Shown piece after piece: positions 11,045 through 19,359 of a stretch of DNA of 36,699 bases. The stretch lies in assembly GCA_013389115.1 (NCBI GenBank), contig JACADY010000056.1:1-36699 (forward strand). The letters are read 5' to 3'. The notes beneath the pieces are model-generated. The model ran no database searches. It was not told the origin of the DNA and was given only the letters and a program-made list of their open reading frames with translations. Position 1 is the first letter of the stretch, and each line of letters begins with the position of its first letter. The stretch comes from Alphaproteobacteria bacterium (GTDB lineage Bacteria; Pseudomonadota; Alphaproteobacteria; Micropepsales; Micropepsaceae). The position numbers and the translations under genes were made by a program.

Positions 11045-12421
11045 ATGTCGACCATCCCCCCCGTCCATGTCATTGGCGGCGGCCTTGCCGGTTGTGAAGC
11101 GGCATGGCAGATCGCCGCCAAGGGCGTGCCCGTCATCCTCTACGAGATGCGCCCCAAACGCGGCACCGAGGCGCATGTCACCGATGGCCTTGCCGAGCTT
11201 GTGTGCTCGAACTCCTTCCGCTCCGATGACTGGGAGAACAATGCCGTCGGCCTCTTGCACGAGGAGATGCGTCGCCTCGGCTCCCTCATCATGCGCGAGG
11301 CGGGCCGCCATCAGGTCCCGGCGGGAGGCGCGCTCGCGGTCGATCGCGTCGGCTTCTCCCAAGGCGTAGAGGCCGCGCTCCGTGCGCATCCGCTCGTCAC
11401 CATTCGACGCGAAGAGATCGCCGGTCTGCCGCCTGCGGACTGGGACGAAGTCATCATCGCGACAGGCCCGTTGACCTCCCCGCCTTTGGCCGACGCGATC
11501 CGCGCCGCGACGGGTGAGGCGAGCCTTGCCTTCTTCGATGCCATCGCGCCCATCGTCTATCGCGAGAGCATCGACTTCTCTCGCGCCTGGTTCCAGTCGC
11601 GCTATGACAAGGAAGGTCCAGGCGGGACAGGCGCCGACTACATCAATTGCCCGATGAGCGAGACCGAGTATCGCACCTTTGTCTGCGCCCTGCTCGCCGG
11701 CGCGAAAACCGAGTTCAAGGAATGGGAGAAATCGACGCCTTATTTCGATGGCTGCCTGCCGATCGAAGTGATGGCGGAACGCGGCCTCGACACGCTGCGC
11801 TTCGGCCCCATGAAGCCCGTCGGCCTCACCGATCCAAGCACGGGACGGCGCCCTTATGCCGTCGTGCAATTGCGCCAGGACAACGCGCTGGGCACGCTCT
11901 ACAACCTGGTCGGCTTCCAGACCAAGCTGAAACATGCCGAGCAGACGCGTATCTTCCGCCTCATTCCAGGCCTGGAGCGTGCCCAGTTTGCAAGGCTGGG
12001 CGGCCTTCATCGCAACACCTTCCTCAATGCGCCGCGCCTGCTGGATAGCGGCCTGCGCCTGAAGGCTCTGCCCGCCCTGCGTTTTGCCGGGCAGATCACC
12101 GGCGTTGAAGGCTATGTCGAGAGCGCAGCCATCGGCCTTCTCGCGGGCCTCATGGCCGCCGCATCGCGCCTGGGTGAGGTGGTGCCGCCCCCACCGCAAA
12201 CGACGGCGCTGGGCGCGCTGCTGCGTCACATCACGGGCGGCGCCTATGCCGAGACGTTCCAGCCCATGAACATCAATTTCGGGCTCTTCCCGCCGATAGA
12301 GGAAGAGGCGCTCCGCAAGGGCAAGGAGCGCGGCCGCCTGCGCAAGCAATCGCTCTCCCGTCGCGCGCTTGCCGACCTGGGGTCCTGGGCAGGCGCATCC
12401 AGCGCCAGGGCGGCGCAGTGA
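11045..12421 (+). CDS. trmFO: Methylenetetrahydrofolate-tRNA-(uracil-5-)-methyltransferase
   Basis: Folate- and FAD-dependent enzyme that makes ribothymidine at position 54 in the tRNA T loop. The 458-residue protein begins with the FAD-binding motif [12 protein letters not shown] (residues 9-20) and has the catalytic-cysteine region [13 protein letters not shown] (Cys54). The second conserved cysteine is in YINCPM, about residue 202. Family signatures [29 protein letters not shown] and [13 protein letters not shown] are all present, as is the C-terminal [13 protein letters not shown]. Length is normal for the folate-dependent GidA-like family. It converges on the phytoene-synthase-like gene with a six-base gap, an arrangement I recall from related genomes. 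Confidence 0.97.
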   Translation: MSTIPPVHVIGGGLAGCEAAWQIAAKGVPVILYEMRPKRGTEAHVTDGLAELVCSNSFRSDDWENNAVGLLHEEMRRLGSLIMREAGRHQVPAGGALAVDRVGFSQGVEAALRAHPLVTIRREEIAGLPPADWDEVIIATGPLTSPPLADAIRAATGEASLAFFDAIAPIVYRESIDFSRAWFQSRYDKEGPGGTGADYINCPMSETEYRTFVCALLAGAKTEFKEWEKSTPYFDGCLPIEVMAERGLDTLRFGPMKPVGLTDPSTGRRPYAVVQLRQDNALGTLYNLVGFQTKLKHAEQTRIFRLIPGLERAQFARLGGLHRNTFLNAPRLLDSGLRLKALPALRFAGQITGVEGYVESAAIGLLAGLMAAASRLGEVVPPPPQTTALGALLRHITGGAYAETFQPMNINFGLFPPIEEEALRKGKERGRLRKQSLSRRALADLGSWAGASSARAAQ

Positions 12422-12427
12422 CGCCCG

Positions 12428-13150
12428 TCATGGGCGTCCGCGCAGCACCGCGCCAGCAAGGGCGCCGAGCCGCCGCCAGGAAGAAACCTCTCTCCGCATC
12501 AGCGCCAGCCTGTGCAGGCTGACAGGCAGAAACGCCGGCAAGGCAGGCCGAAGCCGCCCCTCCCACTGTGAAGCCAACAGCCGGAGCTGTTCTTGCGCGC
12601 GTGCGGGCGCGTCCCCGGGCTCTGGCAGAAAGCGCGCCGCGCCCGGGATGCCGGCGCGATGATTGCGCCAGCAGCCGATCAGCGCGCCGGCGATCGCCGC
12701 CGTCCGGATGGCCGGGTGATCATCCGCTTCGATGCCGAACAGCCGCGCGCTGAGGCGCAGGAGATTGCCCGCGCTCCCATCGGCATGATGCGCGAATGCT
12801 TCCCAGTCGGCTTGCGTTTCGCCAGTCACATCGAAATGCCGGGCCGCGATCATGGCATCGAAGAGGGCAAGGGGAAGCCGCCCCGCGCCAATGGCCTTGG
12901 CCAGCTCCGGCATCAGCGGATGGGGCCGCATCACCCCCGTGCCGATCGTCTCCAGCGTCCCCCGCCACCAGGCAAGGCGCATGGTGCCGATCAGCGGCTC
13001 CCGCGTCGCTTGTCCGATACGCGCAAGTTCCGCGTTGAAAGCGTATAGCGAAAGAAGATGTGGCCGCACCCGCGCCGGCGCGAACAGGGCGCTGAGGAAA
13101 CGCTCCTCGTCATGCGCCTGAGCGAATGCAAACGCATGACCGTCAGGCAA
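12428..13150 (-). CDS. Phytoene/squalene-synthase-fold protein, probably catalytically inactive (NDUFAF6-like)
   Basis: The 240-residue protein has the isoprenyl-synthase fold signature LLSLYAFNAELARIGQATREPLIGTMRLAWWRGTLE. True squalene and phytoene synthases have two Asp-rich metal sites. Here the first is replaced by FNAELARI, and the second region reads GALIGCWRNHRAGIPGAARFLP without the NILRDVxED aspartates. The protein therefore resembles the mitochondrial complex I assembly factor NDUFAF6 and its alphaproteobacterial relatives, and a role in respiratory-complex assembly is more likely than carotenoid synthesis (inference). The start is a TTG at 13150, 14 bases after the PuuD-like stop, so the two are probably cotranscribed. 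Fold confident, function less so. Confidence 0.85.
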   Translation of the reverse strand: MPDGHAFAFAQAHDEERFLSALFAPARVRPHLLSLYAFNAELARIGQATREPLIGTMRLAWWRGTLETIGTGVMRPHPLMPELAKAIGAGRLPLALFDAMIAARHFDVTGETQADWEAFAHHADGSAGNLLRLSARLFGIEADDHPAIRTAAIAGALIGCWRNHRAGIPGAARFLPEPGDAPARAQEQLRLLASQWEGRLRPALPAFLPVSLHRLALMRREVSSWRRLGALAGAVLRGRP

Positions 13151-13164
13151 GCCGCCCCTGCCCC

Positions 13165-13821
13165 TCAGCCCGCGACGAAATTAGCGTTGATGCCGCCGCC
13201 CGTCATGGCAAAGAGCATCGGAACCGAAAGCATCATGTTCGTCCGGCTGAACAGCATGGCTGTGCGTGCCGCCAGCGCCTTGTCTTCCTTTTGAAGATCG
13301 GGATAGCGGTTGTCGATGTTCATCGCCTTTTGCTGGTTCGGCCAGATGATGAACCAGACATTGAACCACATGATGGTGCCCAGCCACATGCCGATACCGA
13401 TCAGGATCGTCGAGGGGCTCGAGAAGCGCTCGATCGCGCCGAGCGTGATGGCCTGCAGCAGATAGCCGTTGAGCGCGGCAAGAATGATCCCCGTCACGAT
13501 CGTCGACATGGCACCCCAGCGGAACCACCACAGCGCCTCGGGCGCGATGAACTTCGACACCGCAGGCTTCTGCTCGTCCGGAATGCGCGGCATCTGAGTC
13601 ATCTGGACGAGATTGAAATAATAGAGAAGCCCGATCCAGACGACCCCGCTGACCACATGCAGCCAGCGCATGATGAAGCTCCAGAACCGCTCGCTCATCA
13701 ACGTCGCGCCTAGGGCGGTAGGACCGCCCGTCCACACAACGACCATAATGAAGAATACGACGAGACTGAGCAAGAAACCGGCGATCAGCGTCCGGTTCAG
13801 ATTTGAAAGCAGGTCGGCCAT
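13165..13821 (-). CDS. PuuD-like membrane protein (urate hydroxylase N-terminal domain family)
   Basis: The 218-residue protein carries about five hydrophobic segments: IAGFLLSLVVFFIMVVVWTG, RWLHVVSGVVWIGLLYYFNL, AMSTIVTGIILAALNGYLL, ILIGIGMWLGTIMWFNVWFI, and a weaker C-terminal one. The run WLHVVSGVVWIGLLYYFNLVQ and the later WFNVWFIIWPNQQK match what I recall of the membrane domain annotated as urate hydroxylase PuuD. The C-terminal cytochrome c domain of full PuuD is absent. The ATG at 13821 has GGGGAAA upstream; a longer reading from 13929 would run into secD. No purine genes are nearby, so a role in urate oxidation is only a family-based guess. It sits where secF would be expected. Confidence 0.8.
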   Translation of the reverse strand: MADLLSNLNRTLIAGFLLSLVVFFIMVVVWTGGPTALGATLMSERFWSFIMRWLHVVSGVVWIGLLYYFNLVQMTQMPRIPDEQKPAVSKFIAPEALWWFRWGAMSTIVTGIILAALNGYLLQAITLGAIERFSSPSTILIGIGMWLGTIMWFNVWFIIWPNQQKAMNIDNRYPDLQKEDKALAARTAMLFSRTNMMLSVPMLFAMTGGGINANFVAG

Positions 13822-13889
13822 GTGTTGCGTTTCCCCGAATAGTTCAGTCAACACTGTCCCAAAGCGAGGGGGCTGGCAACTATACGTAA

Positions 13890-15506
13890 TTAGATTGGCA
13901 GCACTTTCGGGCGGGTCCACCACACCCAATAGGCAATGATGACCCGGGTGAGCGTCACGGCCGTGAACATCGAGCAGCCAATGCCGATGATGAGCGCAAC
14001 CGCAAAGCCCCGAATGGGTCCCGACCCGAAAATGAAGAGCAGCCCGACGGCAAGAACGGTCGTCAGGTTCGAATCGATGATCGTGCCCAGTGCGCGCGAG
14101 AACCCTGCATCCATGGCCGAGATCGCGGGCTTGCCGAGCGCCGCCTCCTCCCGCATGCGCTCATAGATGAGCACGTTCGCATCCACCGCCATGCCGATCG
14201 TGAGCACGATGCCGGCGATCCCGGGAAGCGTGAGCGTCGAATCGATTGCGGTCATGACCGAGAAGATCATCGCGATATTGACCGCGAGCGCGACATTGGC
14301 AAAGACGCCGAACAGGCCGTAGCAAACGACCATGAAGACGAAGACTGCCCCCATGCCGAGAAGGGCGGCAAGCTGCCCCGCCGCGATTGAATCGGCGCCC
14401 AGATCCGGGCCGACTGTGCGCTCCTCGATGATGGTGAGTGGGGCGGGAAGCGCGCCCGCGCGCAGCACGAGCGCAAGGTCGTTCGCCTCCTGAACCGAGA
14501 AGCCCGCGCCCCCGCCGCTGATCTGGCCCGAGCCCGTCGTGATCGGTTCGTTGATGACGGGTGCCGTCACGACCTTGCCGTCGAGCACGATGGCGAAGGG
14601 CCGGCCGACATTCTCGCGCGTGATGTCGGCAAAGCGGCGTGCCCCCGTCGTGTCGAAACGAAAGGAAACGACGACTTCATTCGTCCGGCTGTCGAAGCTT
14701 TGTTGCGCATCGACGAGATTCTCGCCCGAGACGAGGACGCGGCTCTCGATGAGGATCTTCTGGCCCGATCCGTCGGCCATTTCCATGAGCGTAGTACCTG
14801 GCGGTCGTGGCGCGCCGTTAAGGACGTCCTCAACCGGCGTATCCAGATGCACGAGGTGGAAGGTCATCTTGGCAGTCTTGCCCAGAATGTCCTTCAGCCG
14901 TTGCGGATCGGACAGCCCCGGCACCTGAACGAGGATGCGGTCGGCCCCCTGCTGCTGAATGGCGGGCTCCCGCGTGCCCAATTCATCGACGCGCCGCCGC
15001 ACGATCTCGATGGATTGCTGCACCGCACGGGTGCGCACATCCGCCCAGCCGCTCTCCGTATAGGCAAGCGTGATGAGCCCCGTATCCGAACTGGTGACGG
15101 TGATGGCGGGAGACTGGCCGGCGAAAACCGCGACCGCCGACGTGCCAAGGGCACTGCGCAAGGCGTTCGTGGCCTTTTCCGTCTCCTCACGCGAGCTGAT
15201 CTGAACTTCGACGGCATCGCCGACGCGCTTGGCGCCCACATTGCCGATTTTCTCCGCCCGGAGTGTGCGCCGCGCATCGTTGAGCAGCGTCTCGATACGG
15301 TCGTTCCGCATCGTTTCCATGTCGATCGAGAGCAGCAGCGAAGAGCCGCCCCGCAGATCTAGTCCAAGGCTGATGGGTTCACGCGGCCACCACGATGGCA
15401 GCGCGTCGCGCAGCGACTGCGGCAGCACATTGGGGGCGCCGAAAACGATCGTGGCGAGGATCACCAGCCCGACAAAGATCGTGAAGCGCGGCGTGACATG
15501 GAGCAT
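13890..15506 (-). CDS. secD: Protein translocase subunit SecD
   Basis: Membrane subunit that uses the proton gradient to help SecYEG-exported proteins leave on the periplasmic side. It begins with one transmembrane helix (FTIFVGLVILATIVFGAPN), then the conserved LGLDLRGGSSLLL motif and a large periplasmic P1 domain (VRRRVDELGTREPAIQQQGADRILVQVPG). The C-terminal five-helix RND domain has MAVDANVLIYERMREE. It ends at RVIIAYWVWWTRPKVLPI, the usual end of a separate SecD, so it is not a SecDF fusion cut short. The ATG at 15506 and the GTG at 15515 are both possible starts. It is 50 bases downstream of yajC. No secF follows; a PuuD-like gene does. Confidence 0.96.
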   Translation of the reverse strand: MLHVTPRFTIFVGLVILATIVFGAPNVLPQSLRDALPSWWPREPISLGLDLRGGSSLLLSIDMETMRNDRIETLLNDARRTLRAEKIGNVGAKRVGDAVEVQISSREETEKATNALRSALGTSAVAVFAGQSPAITVTSSDTGLITLAYTESGWADVRTRAVQQSIEIVRRRVDELGTREPAIQQQGADRILVQVPGLSDPQRLKDILGKTAKMTFHLVHLDTPVEDVLNGAPRPPGTTLMEMADGSGQKILIESRVLVSGENLVDAQQSFDSRTNEVVVSFRFDTTGARRFADITRENVGRPFAIVLDGKVVTAPVINEPITTGSGQISGGGAGFSVQEANDLALVLRAGALPAPLTIIEERTVGPDLGADSIAAGQLAALLGMGAVFVFMVVCYGLFGVFANVALAVNIAMIFSVMTAIDSTLTLPGIAGIVLTIGMAVDANVLIYERMREEAALGKPAISAMDAGFSRALGTIIDSNLTTVLAVGLLFIFGSGPIRGFAVALIIGIGCSMFTAVTLTRVIIAYWVWWTRPKVLPI

Positions 15507-15556
15507 GGGAAGCACCCGTACCTATCGTCTCAAATCCAATCCGCTGATGACGGGCC

Positions 15557-15925
15557 TTATGCGTCGCTCTGGTCGTCTTTCGCCTTGATTTCTTTGGGCG
15601 CGGGCTCAGGTTTGGAGCGCACATCCGAAAGCGTTGAGCGCACGACGCGCACCTCGACGCCCTTGGCGATTTCAACCGTGAGTTCATCCTCAGCGTCGTG
15701 CACGGTCTTCACCTTGCCGACCAGCCCGCCCGCCGTGACGACGACATCCCCCCGGCGCACCGCGGCGACCATGTCCTTGTGCGCCTTCATCCGCTGCTGC
15801 TGCGGTCGGATGAGCAGGAAATAGAAGAGCGCGACGATCAGTATGAGCGGGAAGATCTGAACAAAAATGGCTTCGATCCCAGCGCCCCCGCCTGCGGTCT
15901 GGGCCCATGCCGGCGTGATGAACAT
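15557..15925 (-). CDS. yajC: Preprotein translocase accessory subunit YajC
   Basis: Small single-span protein that associates with SecDF. The 122-residue product starts MFITPAWAQTAGGGAGIE, followed by one transmembrane helix (FVQIFPLILIVALFYFLLI) and the diagnostic RPQQQRMKAHKDM. The YajC cytoplasmic domain then follows: VRRGDVVVTAGGLVGKVKTV and EIAKGVEVRVVRSTLSDV. A charged Lys/Glu/Asp-rich tail closes it. The ATG at 15925 is the family start; a longer frame reading back to 16075 has no family match and would overlap the promoter. AGGAG lies about 13 bases upstream. It is the first gene of the yajC-secD transcript and is divergent from the DUF815-type ATPase gene. Confidence 0.95.
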   Translation of the reverse strand: MFITPAWAQTAGGGAGIEAIFVQIFPLILIVALFYFLLIRPQQQRMKAHKDMVAAVRRGDVVVTAGGLVGKVKTVHDAEDELTVEIAKGVEVRVVRSTLSDVRSKPEPAPKEIKAKDDQSDA

Positions 15926-15966
15926 CGTGGATAAGGCTCCTGGTCGTTCGAGCTGTTGGACGTGTA

Positions 15967-15993
15967 GCGGCCCCAAAGGGAGAATGGGGCCGC
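15967..15993 (-). promoter_or_regulatory. Perfect 9-bp hairpin in the yajC leader
   Basis: GCGGCCCCA at 15967-15975 and TGGGGCCGC at 15985-15993 pair perfectly around a nine-base loop. The hairpin lies 41 bases upstream of yajC and, if the promoter called beside it is right, forms the extreme 5' end of the yajC-secD mRNA, where such stems often protect a transcript from decay. No U-tract follows on either strand, so it is not an intrinsic terminator. Confidence 0.55.
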
Positions 15994-16003
15994 AAGGGCG
16001 CGG

Positions 16004-16031
16004 ACTATAGCCCGAGCGGGGGGGAATGCAA
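16004..16031 (-). promoter_or_regulatory. Candidate sigma-70-type promoter for yajC-secD
   Basis: On the minus strand TTGCAT (16031-16026) is followed after 16 bases by TATAGT (16009-16004), giving a predicted start near 15997 and a leader of about 70 bases. This is a visual match only, but the region is intergenic and the orientation fits. Confidence 0.45.
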
Positions 16032-16137
16032 TCGCACCCCCATTGGCCAGGAAGGATCCCGCGAGAGGGTTGCAAAATTCATGGGGAAGGACGAAGCATT
16101 TCGCCTTAAGTCCCTCACCCGGTAGCGGAAATCACCC

Positions 16138-17013
16138 TTGAGTCCCATCGCCGACGAACCCGCCGATCTCCACACCATCCTCGCCCGGATCGCCGAAGCG
16201 CTCGAGCGGCTGGCCCCGCCAAGGACCGAATCCTCGGCCCAGCCTTCCGCGAACGCCTATGTCTGGAATATCGAAGAAAAGACCCTGGAGCCGGTGCCCG
16301 AGGTTGCCTGTATCGGCCTTGAACTCCTCAAGGGCATAGACCGGGTCCGTGACCAGCTGGTTGAGAACACCGCCCGTTTCGCCAAGGGTTTGCCCGCCAA
16401 CAACGCCCTGCTCTGGGGCGCGCGCGGCATGGGCAAGAGCTCGCTCGTCAAGTCCGCCCATGCGGCCCTTGTCGCGGCAGGCGCAAGCGACCTCGTGCTC
16501 ATCGAGATCCACCGCGAGGATATCGCCACCCTCCCCCTCCTGATGAAGCGCCTGCGCGGGGATGAGCGCCGCTTCCTCATCTTCTGCGACGACCTCTCCT
16601 TCGATGCGGCCGATGCGAGCTACAAATCGCTGAAGGCGGTGCTGGAGGGCGGCATCGAGGGGCGTCCCGCCAATGTGCTTTTCTATGCCACCTCGAACCG
16701 GCGACACCTGATGCCGCGCGAGATGCTGGAAAATGAGCGCTCGACCGCCATCAACCCGCACGAGGCGGTCGAGGAGAAAGTCTCGCTCTCGGACCGTTTC
16801 GGCCTCTGGCTTGGCTTTCACCACTGCAGCCAGGACGACTATCTGGCGATGGTGACGGCCTATGCGCAAAGATACGGCCTTGTGGGCGAGGGCCTGCGCG
16901 AGGCGGCACTCGAATGGGCCGCGACACGCGGCGGCCGCTCGGGCCGCGTCGCCTGGCAGTTCATTCAGGATTGGGCCGGCCGCCTCGGCAAGACGCTTCA
17001 CTCAGCCGCGTAG
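16138..17013 (+). CDS. AAA-type ATPase, DUF815 family
   Basis: A 291-residue P-loop ATPase. Walker A is LLWGARGMGKSSL (about 92-104) and Walker B is RFLIFCDDLSF. ATSNRRHLMPREML follows at the sensor-1 position, and the C-terminal lid has RGGRSGRVAWQF. These are the hallmarks of the DUF815 AAA proteins. The family is widespread in alphaproteobacteria next to yajC/secD and the peptidase-like lipoprotein gene, but I know of no established function. There is no membrane segment, so it should be cytoplasmic. The start is a TTG at 16138 with no better in-frame ATG nearby. Its last 16 bases overlap the 3' end of the converging LysM/M23 gene. Confidence 0.88.
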   Translation: MSPIADEPADLHTILARIAEALERLAPPRTESSAQPSANAYVWNIEEKTLEPVPEVACIGLELLKGIDRVRDQLVENTARFAKGLPANNALLWGARGMGKSSLVKSAHAALVAAGASDLVLIEIHREDIATLPLLMKRLRGDERRFLIFCDDLSFDAADASYKSLKAVLEGGIEGRPANVLFYATSNRRHLMPREMLENERSTAINPHEAVEEKVSLSDRFGLWLGFHHCSQDDYLAMVTAYAQRYGLVGEGLREAALEWAATRGGRSGRVAWQFIQDWAGRLGKTLHSAA

Positions 17014-17849
17014 GTGCCGCCCAGATAGCGCCGCGGATCGACGGGCTGCACGCCCTTGCGGATCTCGAAATGCAGCTGCGGGCGGTCGACGGCGCCGGTC
17101 CTGCCCGCCGCGGCGATCACCTGTCCACGCCGGACGCGGTCGCCTTTGTCGACACGGATGCTGCTGTTATGCGCATAGGCCGTCACATAGCCGTTGGGGT
17201 GGCGAATGAGCACGAGCTTGCCATAGCCGCGCAATTCATCGCCCGCATAGGTGACCGTGCCATCCGCAGCGGCACGCACCGGATCGCCTTCGGCGGCGGC
17301 GATGTTGATGCCGTCATTGCGCTCTCCGTTGGCCCGCACGCCAAAGCCGGTGATGACCCTGCCCCGCAGCGGCCAGTCAAAGGCAACGCGCGAGGAAAGC
17401 TCGCCTTCGCCGACCGAGGGCCTTGTCGGCCAAGAGGGATCACCGCTCTGGGGCTTCGGCCGGGGCGCGGGCGTTGCATAGCCAGACGAGGATGGCGGCC
17501 GATATTGCGTATAGCTTGAGGACCCTGGCCGTCCCGGGATCCAGACCCGTTGCCCGGGATAAAGCGCATGGGGATCGCTCATCCGGTTCGCCCGCGCGAT
17601 CGTCTCTGGACGATAGCCGGCGCGCTGAGAGATGGCCGTCAGCGTATCCCCGCGCCGCACTGTCACGTAATAGCCCGTGCCCGAAGCCTCCGCGTCGCCA
17701 TAGGCTGAGTCCCAGAATTCGTCCTTCTGGGACGCATAGTTGCGGGACGACTTCTCAAAACCATAGGCCGCGTTGCGCTTTGAATACGTGCTGCAGGCGG
17801 CAAGCGCCAAAGGCAGGATCAAGGCAAGGGCGAGGCGAGCGTACTTCAT
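16998..17849 (-). CDS. LysM and degenerate M23 domain lipoprotein (NlpD/EnvC-like amidase activator)
   Basis: A 283-residue lipoprotein. The signal peptide ends in a lipobox (LALAAC, lipidated Cys19). A LysM peptidoglycan-binding domain spans about 60-105 (YYVTVRRGDTLTAIS...LYPGQRVWIPG). A Ser/Pro-rich linker follows, then an M23 fold at about 155-280. The zinc ligands of active M23 peptidases are missing: the HxxxD site reads NDGIN (178-182) and HxH reads QLH (258-260). Only His227 and His260 remain. This pattern is known from NlpD and EnvC, which activate cell-wall amidases rather than cut peptidoglycan. It follows pcm by 30 bases, as nlpD does in many proteobacteria. Confidence 0.92.
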   Translation of the reverse strand: MKYARLALALILPLALAACSTYSKRNAAYGFEKSSRNYASQKDEFWDSAYGDAEASGTGYYVTVRRGDTLTAISQRAGYRPETIARANRMSDPHALYPGQRVWIPGRPGSSSYTQYRPPSSSGYATPAPRPKPQSGDPSWPTRPSVGEGELSSRVAFDWPLRGRVITGFGVRANGERNDGINIAAAEGDPVRAAADGTVTYAGDELRGYGKLVLIRHPNGYVTAYAHNSSIRVDKGDRVRRGQVIAAAGRTGAVDRPQLHFEIRKGVQPVDPRRYLGGTYAAE

Positions 17850-17879
17850 GGGACGAAACCTCGGGCTGCAACGGCCGGG

Positions 17880-18536
17880 TCAGGGAACGCCCCCCACGAG
17901 CGGTACGAACCGAACGGGCATGAGCGTCTCTGACTCCACGTCCGCATCATTCTTTCTTAGTCTTAACAAAGTCTGATCGACCGACTGCATGCCCACAGGA
18001 ACGATCATCACCCCGCCCACTTTGAGCTGATCGATGAGGACTTGCGGCGGGCCTTCGGGCGCGGCCGCCGTCACGAGGATGCGATCAAAGGGCGCGGCCT
18101 CCGGCCAGCCTTTGGTGCCATCCCCGACCCGAGTGACGATATTGGTCAGCTTCAGCCGCTCGAACATCGCCTTGGCGAAATCCATCAGCGGCCTGTGCCG
18201 CTCGACCGTGTAAACGCGCTGGGCAAGCTGGGCGAGGACAGCGGTCTGATAGCCCGACCCCGTGCCGATCTCGAGCACCCGCATCCGCTCGCCCACCGCG
18301 AGCGCCTCGGTCATGTATGCGACAATGAAGGGCTGGCTGATTGTCTGACCGCAGGCGATGGGCAGCGCCGTATTGGCATAGGCGTGTTCGCGGAAGGTCG
18401 GCGGCACGAAGGCCTCGCGCGGCACCCGCTCGAGCGCGTCCAGCACCCGGGCATCACGGATGCCCTGCCGCCGCAGTTCCATGATGAGCTGGATCTTCTG
18501 ATAGTCGTTCTCGGACAAGGGCCCGCCAGGGTTCAA
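17880..18536 (-). CDS. pcm: Protein-L-isoaspartate O-methyltransferase
   Basis: SAM-dependent methyltransferase that repairs isoaspartyl residues in damaged proteins. The 218-residue frame has the family N-terminus (QKIQLIMELRRQGIRDARVLDALERVPREAFVPP), the catalytic loop with LPIACGQTISQPFIVAYMTEAL, and SAM-binding motif I VLEIGTGSGYQTAVLAQL. GGVMIVPVG is at its usual place near the end. The start is uncertain: TTG at 18536, TTG at 18518 and ATG at 18482 are all in frame, and homology favours one of the two upstream TTGs because DYQKIQLI already aligns with the family. It starts 12 bases after the surE stop, so the serS-surE-pcm run looks cotranscribed. Confidence 0.94.
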   Translation of the reverse strand: MNPGGPLSENDYQKIQLIMELRRQGIRDARVLDALERVPREAFVPPTFREHAYANTALPIACGQTISQPFIVAYMTEALAVGERMRVLEIGTGSGYQTAVLAQLAQRVYTVERHRPLMDFAKAMFERLKLTNIVTRVGDGTKGWPEAAPFDRILVTAAAPEGPPQVLIDQLKVGGVMIVPVGMQSVDQTLLRLRKNDADVESETLMPVRFVPLVGGVP

Positions 18537-18548
18537 CGCCGGTGAGGT

Positions 18549-19343
18549 TCAAACCTCGGTCATCGACAGATCGAGGGTCCTCTTCAGGTCTTCATAAACC
18601 GCCATCTCGGTCAAGTTGAGGTGCAGGGGCGTCACCGAAATCTTGCCGTCATAGATGGCCTTCAGGTCCGTCCCCTGCGGCGGGTTTGATAGGATGCGCT
18701 TGAACGCCGTCCAGTAATAGGGATTGCCGCGCGCATCCACCCGTTCATCGATATGGAGGGTTGCCTGGTCGCGCTTGCCCTGCACGGTCATCACGATTTC
18801 GGTGACGTCCTTGGGGAAGGCATCGGGAAAGTTGATGTTGATGAGCACATCCTTCGGCCAGCCATGCGCGATGAGCCGGCGGATCAGCTTGGCGCCGTGG
18901 GTTTCCGCGCACGACCACTTGACCTGGCTGCTGCCCGAGTGACCGAATGCCTGGCTGAGCGCGATCGAGGGGACGCCGAGCACCGTTCCTTCCATCGCCG
19001 CCGCGATCGTGCCTGAATAGGTGACGTCATCGGCGATATTGGCGCCCCGGTTGACGCCCGACAGCACGAGATCGGGCAGCTTGTCCTTCATCACATGTTT
19101 GATGCCCATCATCACGCAGTCCGTGGGCGTGCCCTGCACCGCGAATTTGCGCTCGCTGACCTGGCGCAGGCGCAAAGGCAGCGTCAGTGTCAAGGAATGC
19201 GACGCTCCGCTCTGCTCGGTTTCGGGCGCGATGATCCAGACCTCGTCGGAGATCGATTCGGCAATATTCTCAAGCACCTTCAGCCCCGGCGCGTGGATAC
19301 CGTCATCGTTGGAAACAAGAATGCGCAAGGGGAGTTTTTTCAT
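18549..19343 (-). CDS. surE: 5'-nucleotidase / survival protein SurE
   Basis: Metal-dependent nucleoside monophosphate phosphatase linked to stationary-phase survival. The 264-residue protein begins [20 protein letters not shown] with the metal-binding Asp13-Asp14. It continues with [20 protein letters not shown], the [12 protein letters not shown] loop, and the metal/substrate loop [34 protein letters not shown] and NINFP follow in family order. Length is normal. It lies 16 bases after serS and 12 before pcm, the classic surE-pcm pairing. Confidence 0.97.
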   Translation of the reverse strand: MKKLPLRILVSNDDGIHAPGLKVLENIAESISDEVWIIAPETEQSGASHSLTLTLPLRLRQVSERKFAVQGTPTDCVMMGIKHVMKDKLPDLVLSGVNRGANIADDVTYSGTIAAAMEGTVLGVPSIALSQAFGHSGSSQVKWSCAETHGAKLIRRLIAHGWPKDVLININFPDAFPKDVTEIVMTVQGKRDQATLHIDERVDARGNPYYWTAFKRILSNPPQGTDLKAIYDGKISVTPLHLNLTEMAVYEDLKRTLDLSMTEV

Positions 19344-19359
19344 CGTGAGACCTTAATGT

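Noticed and set aside
11006-12349. A 447-residue minus-strand frame inside trmFO
   Set aside because: Antisense shadow of trmFO with no family resemblance.
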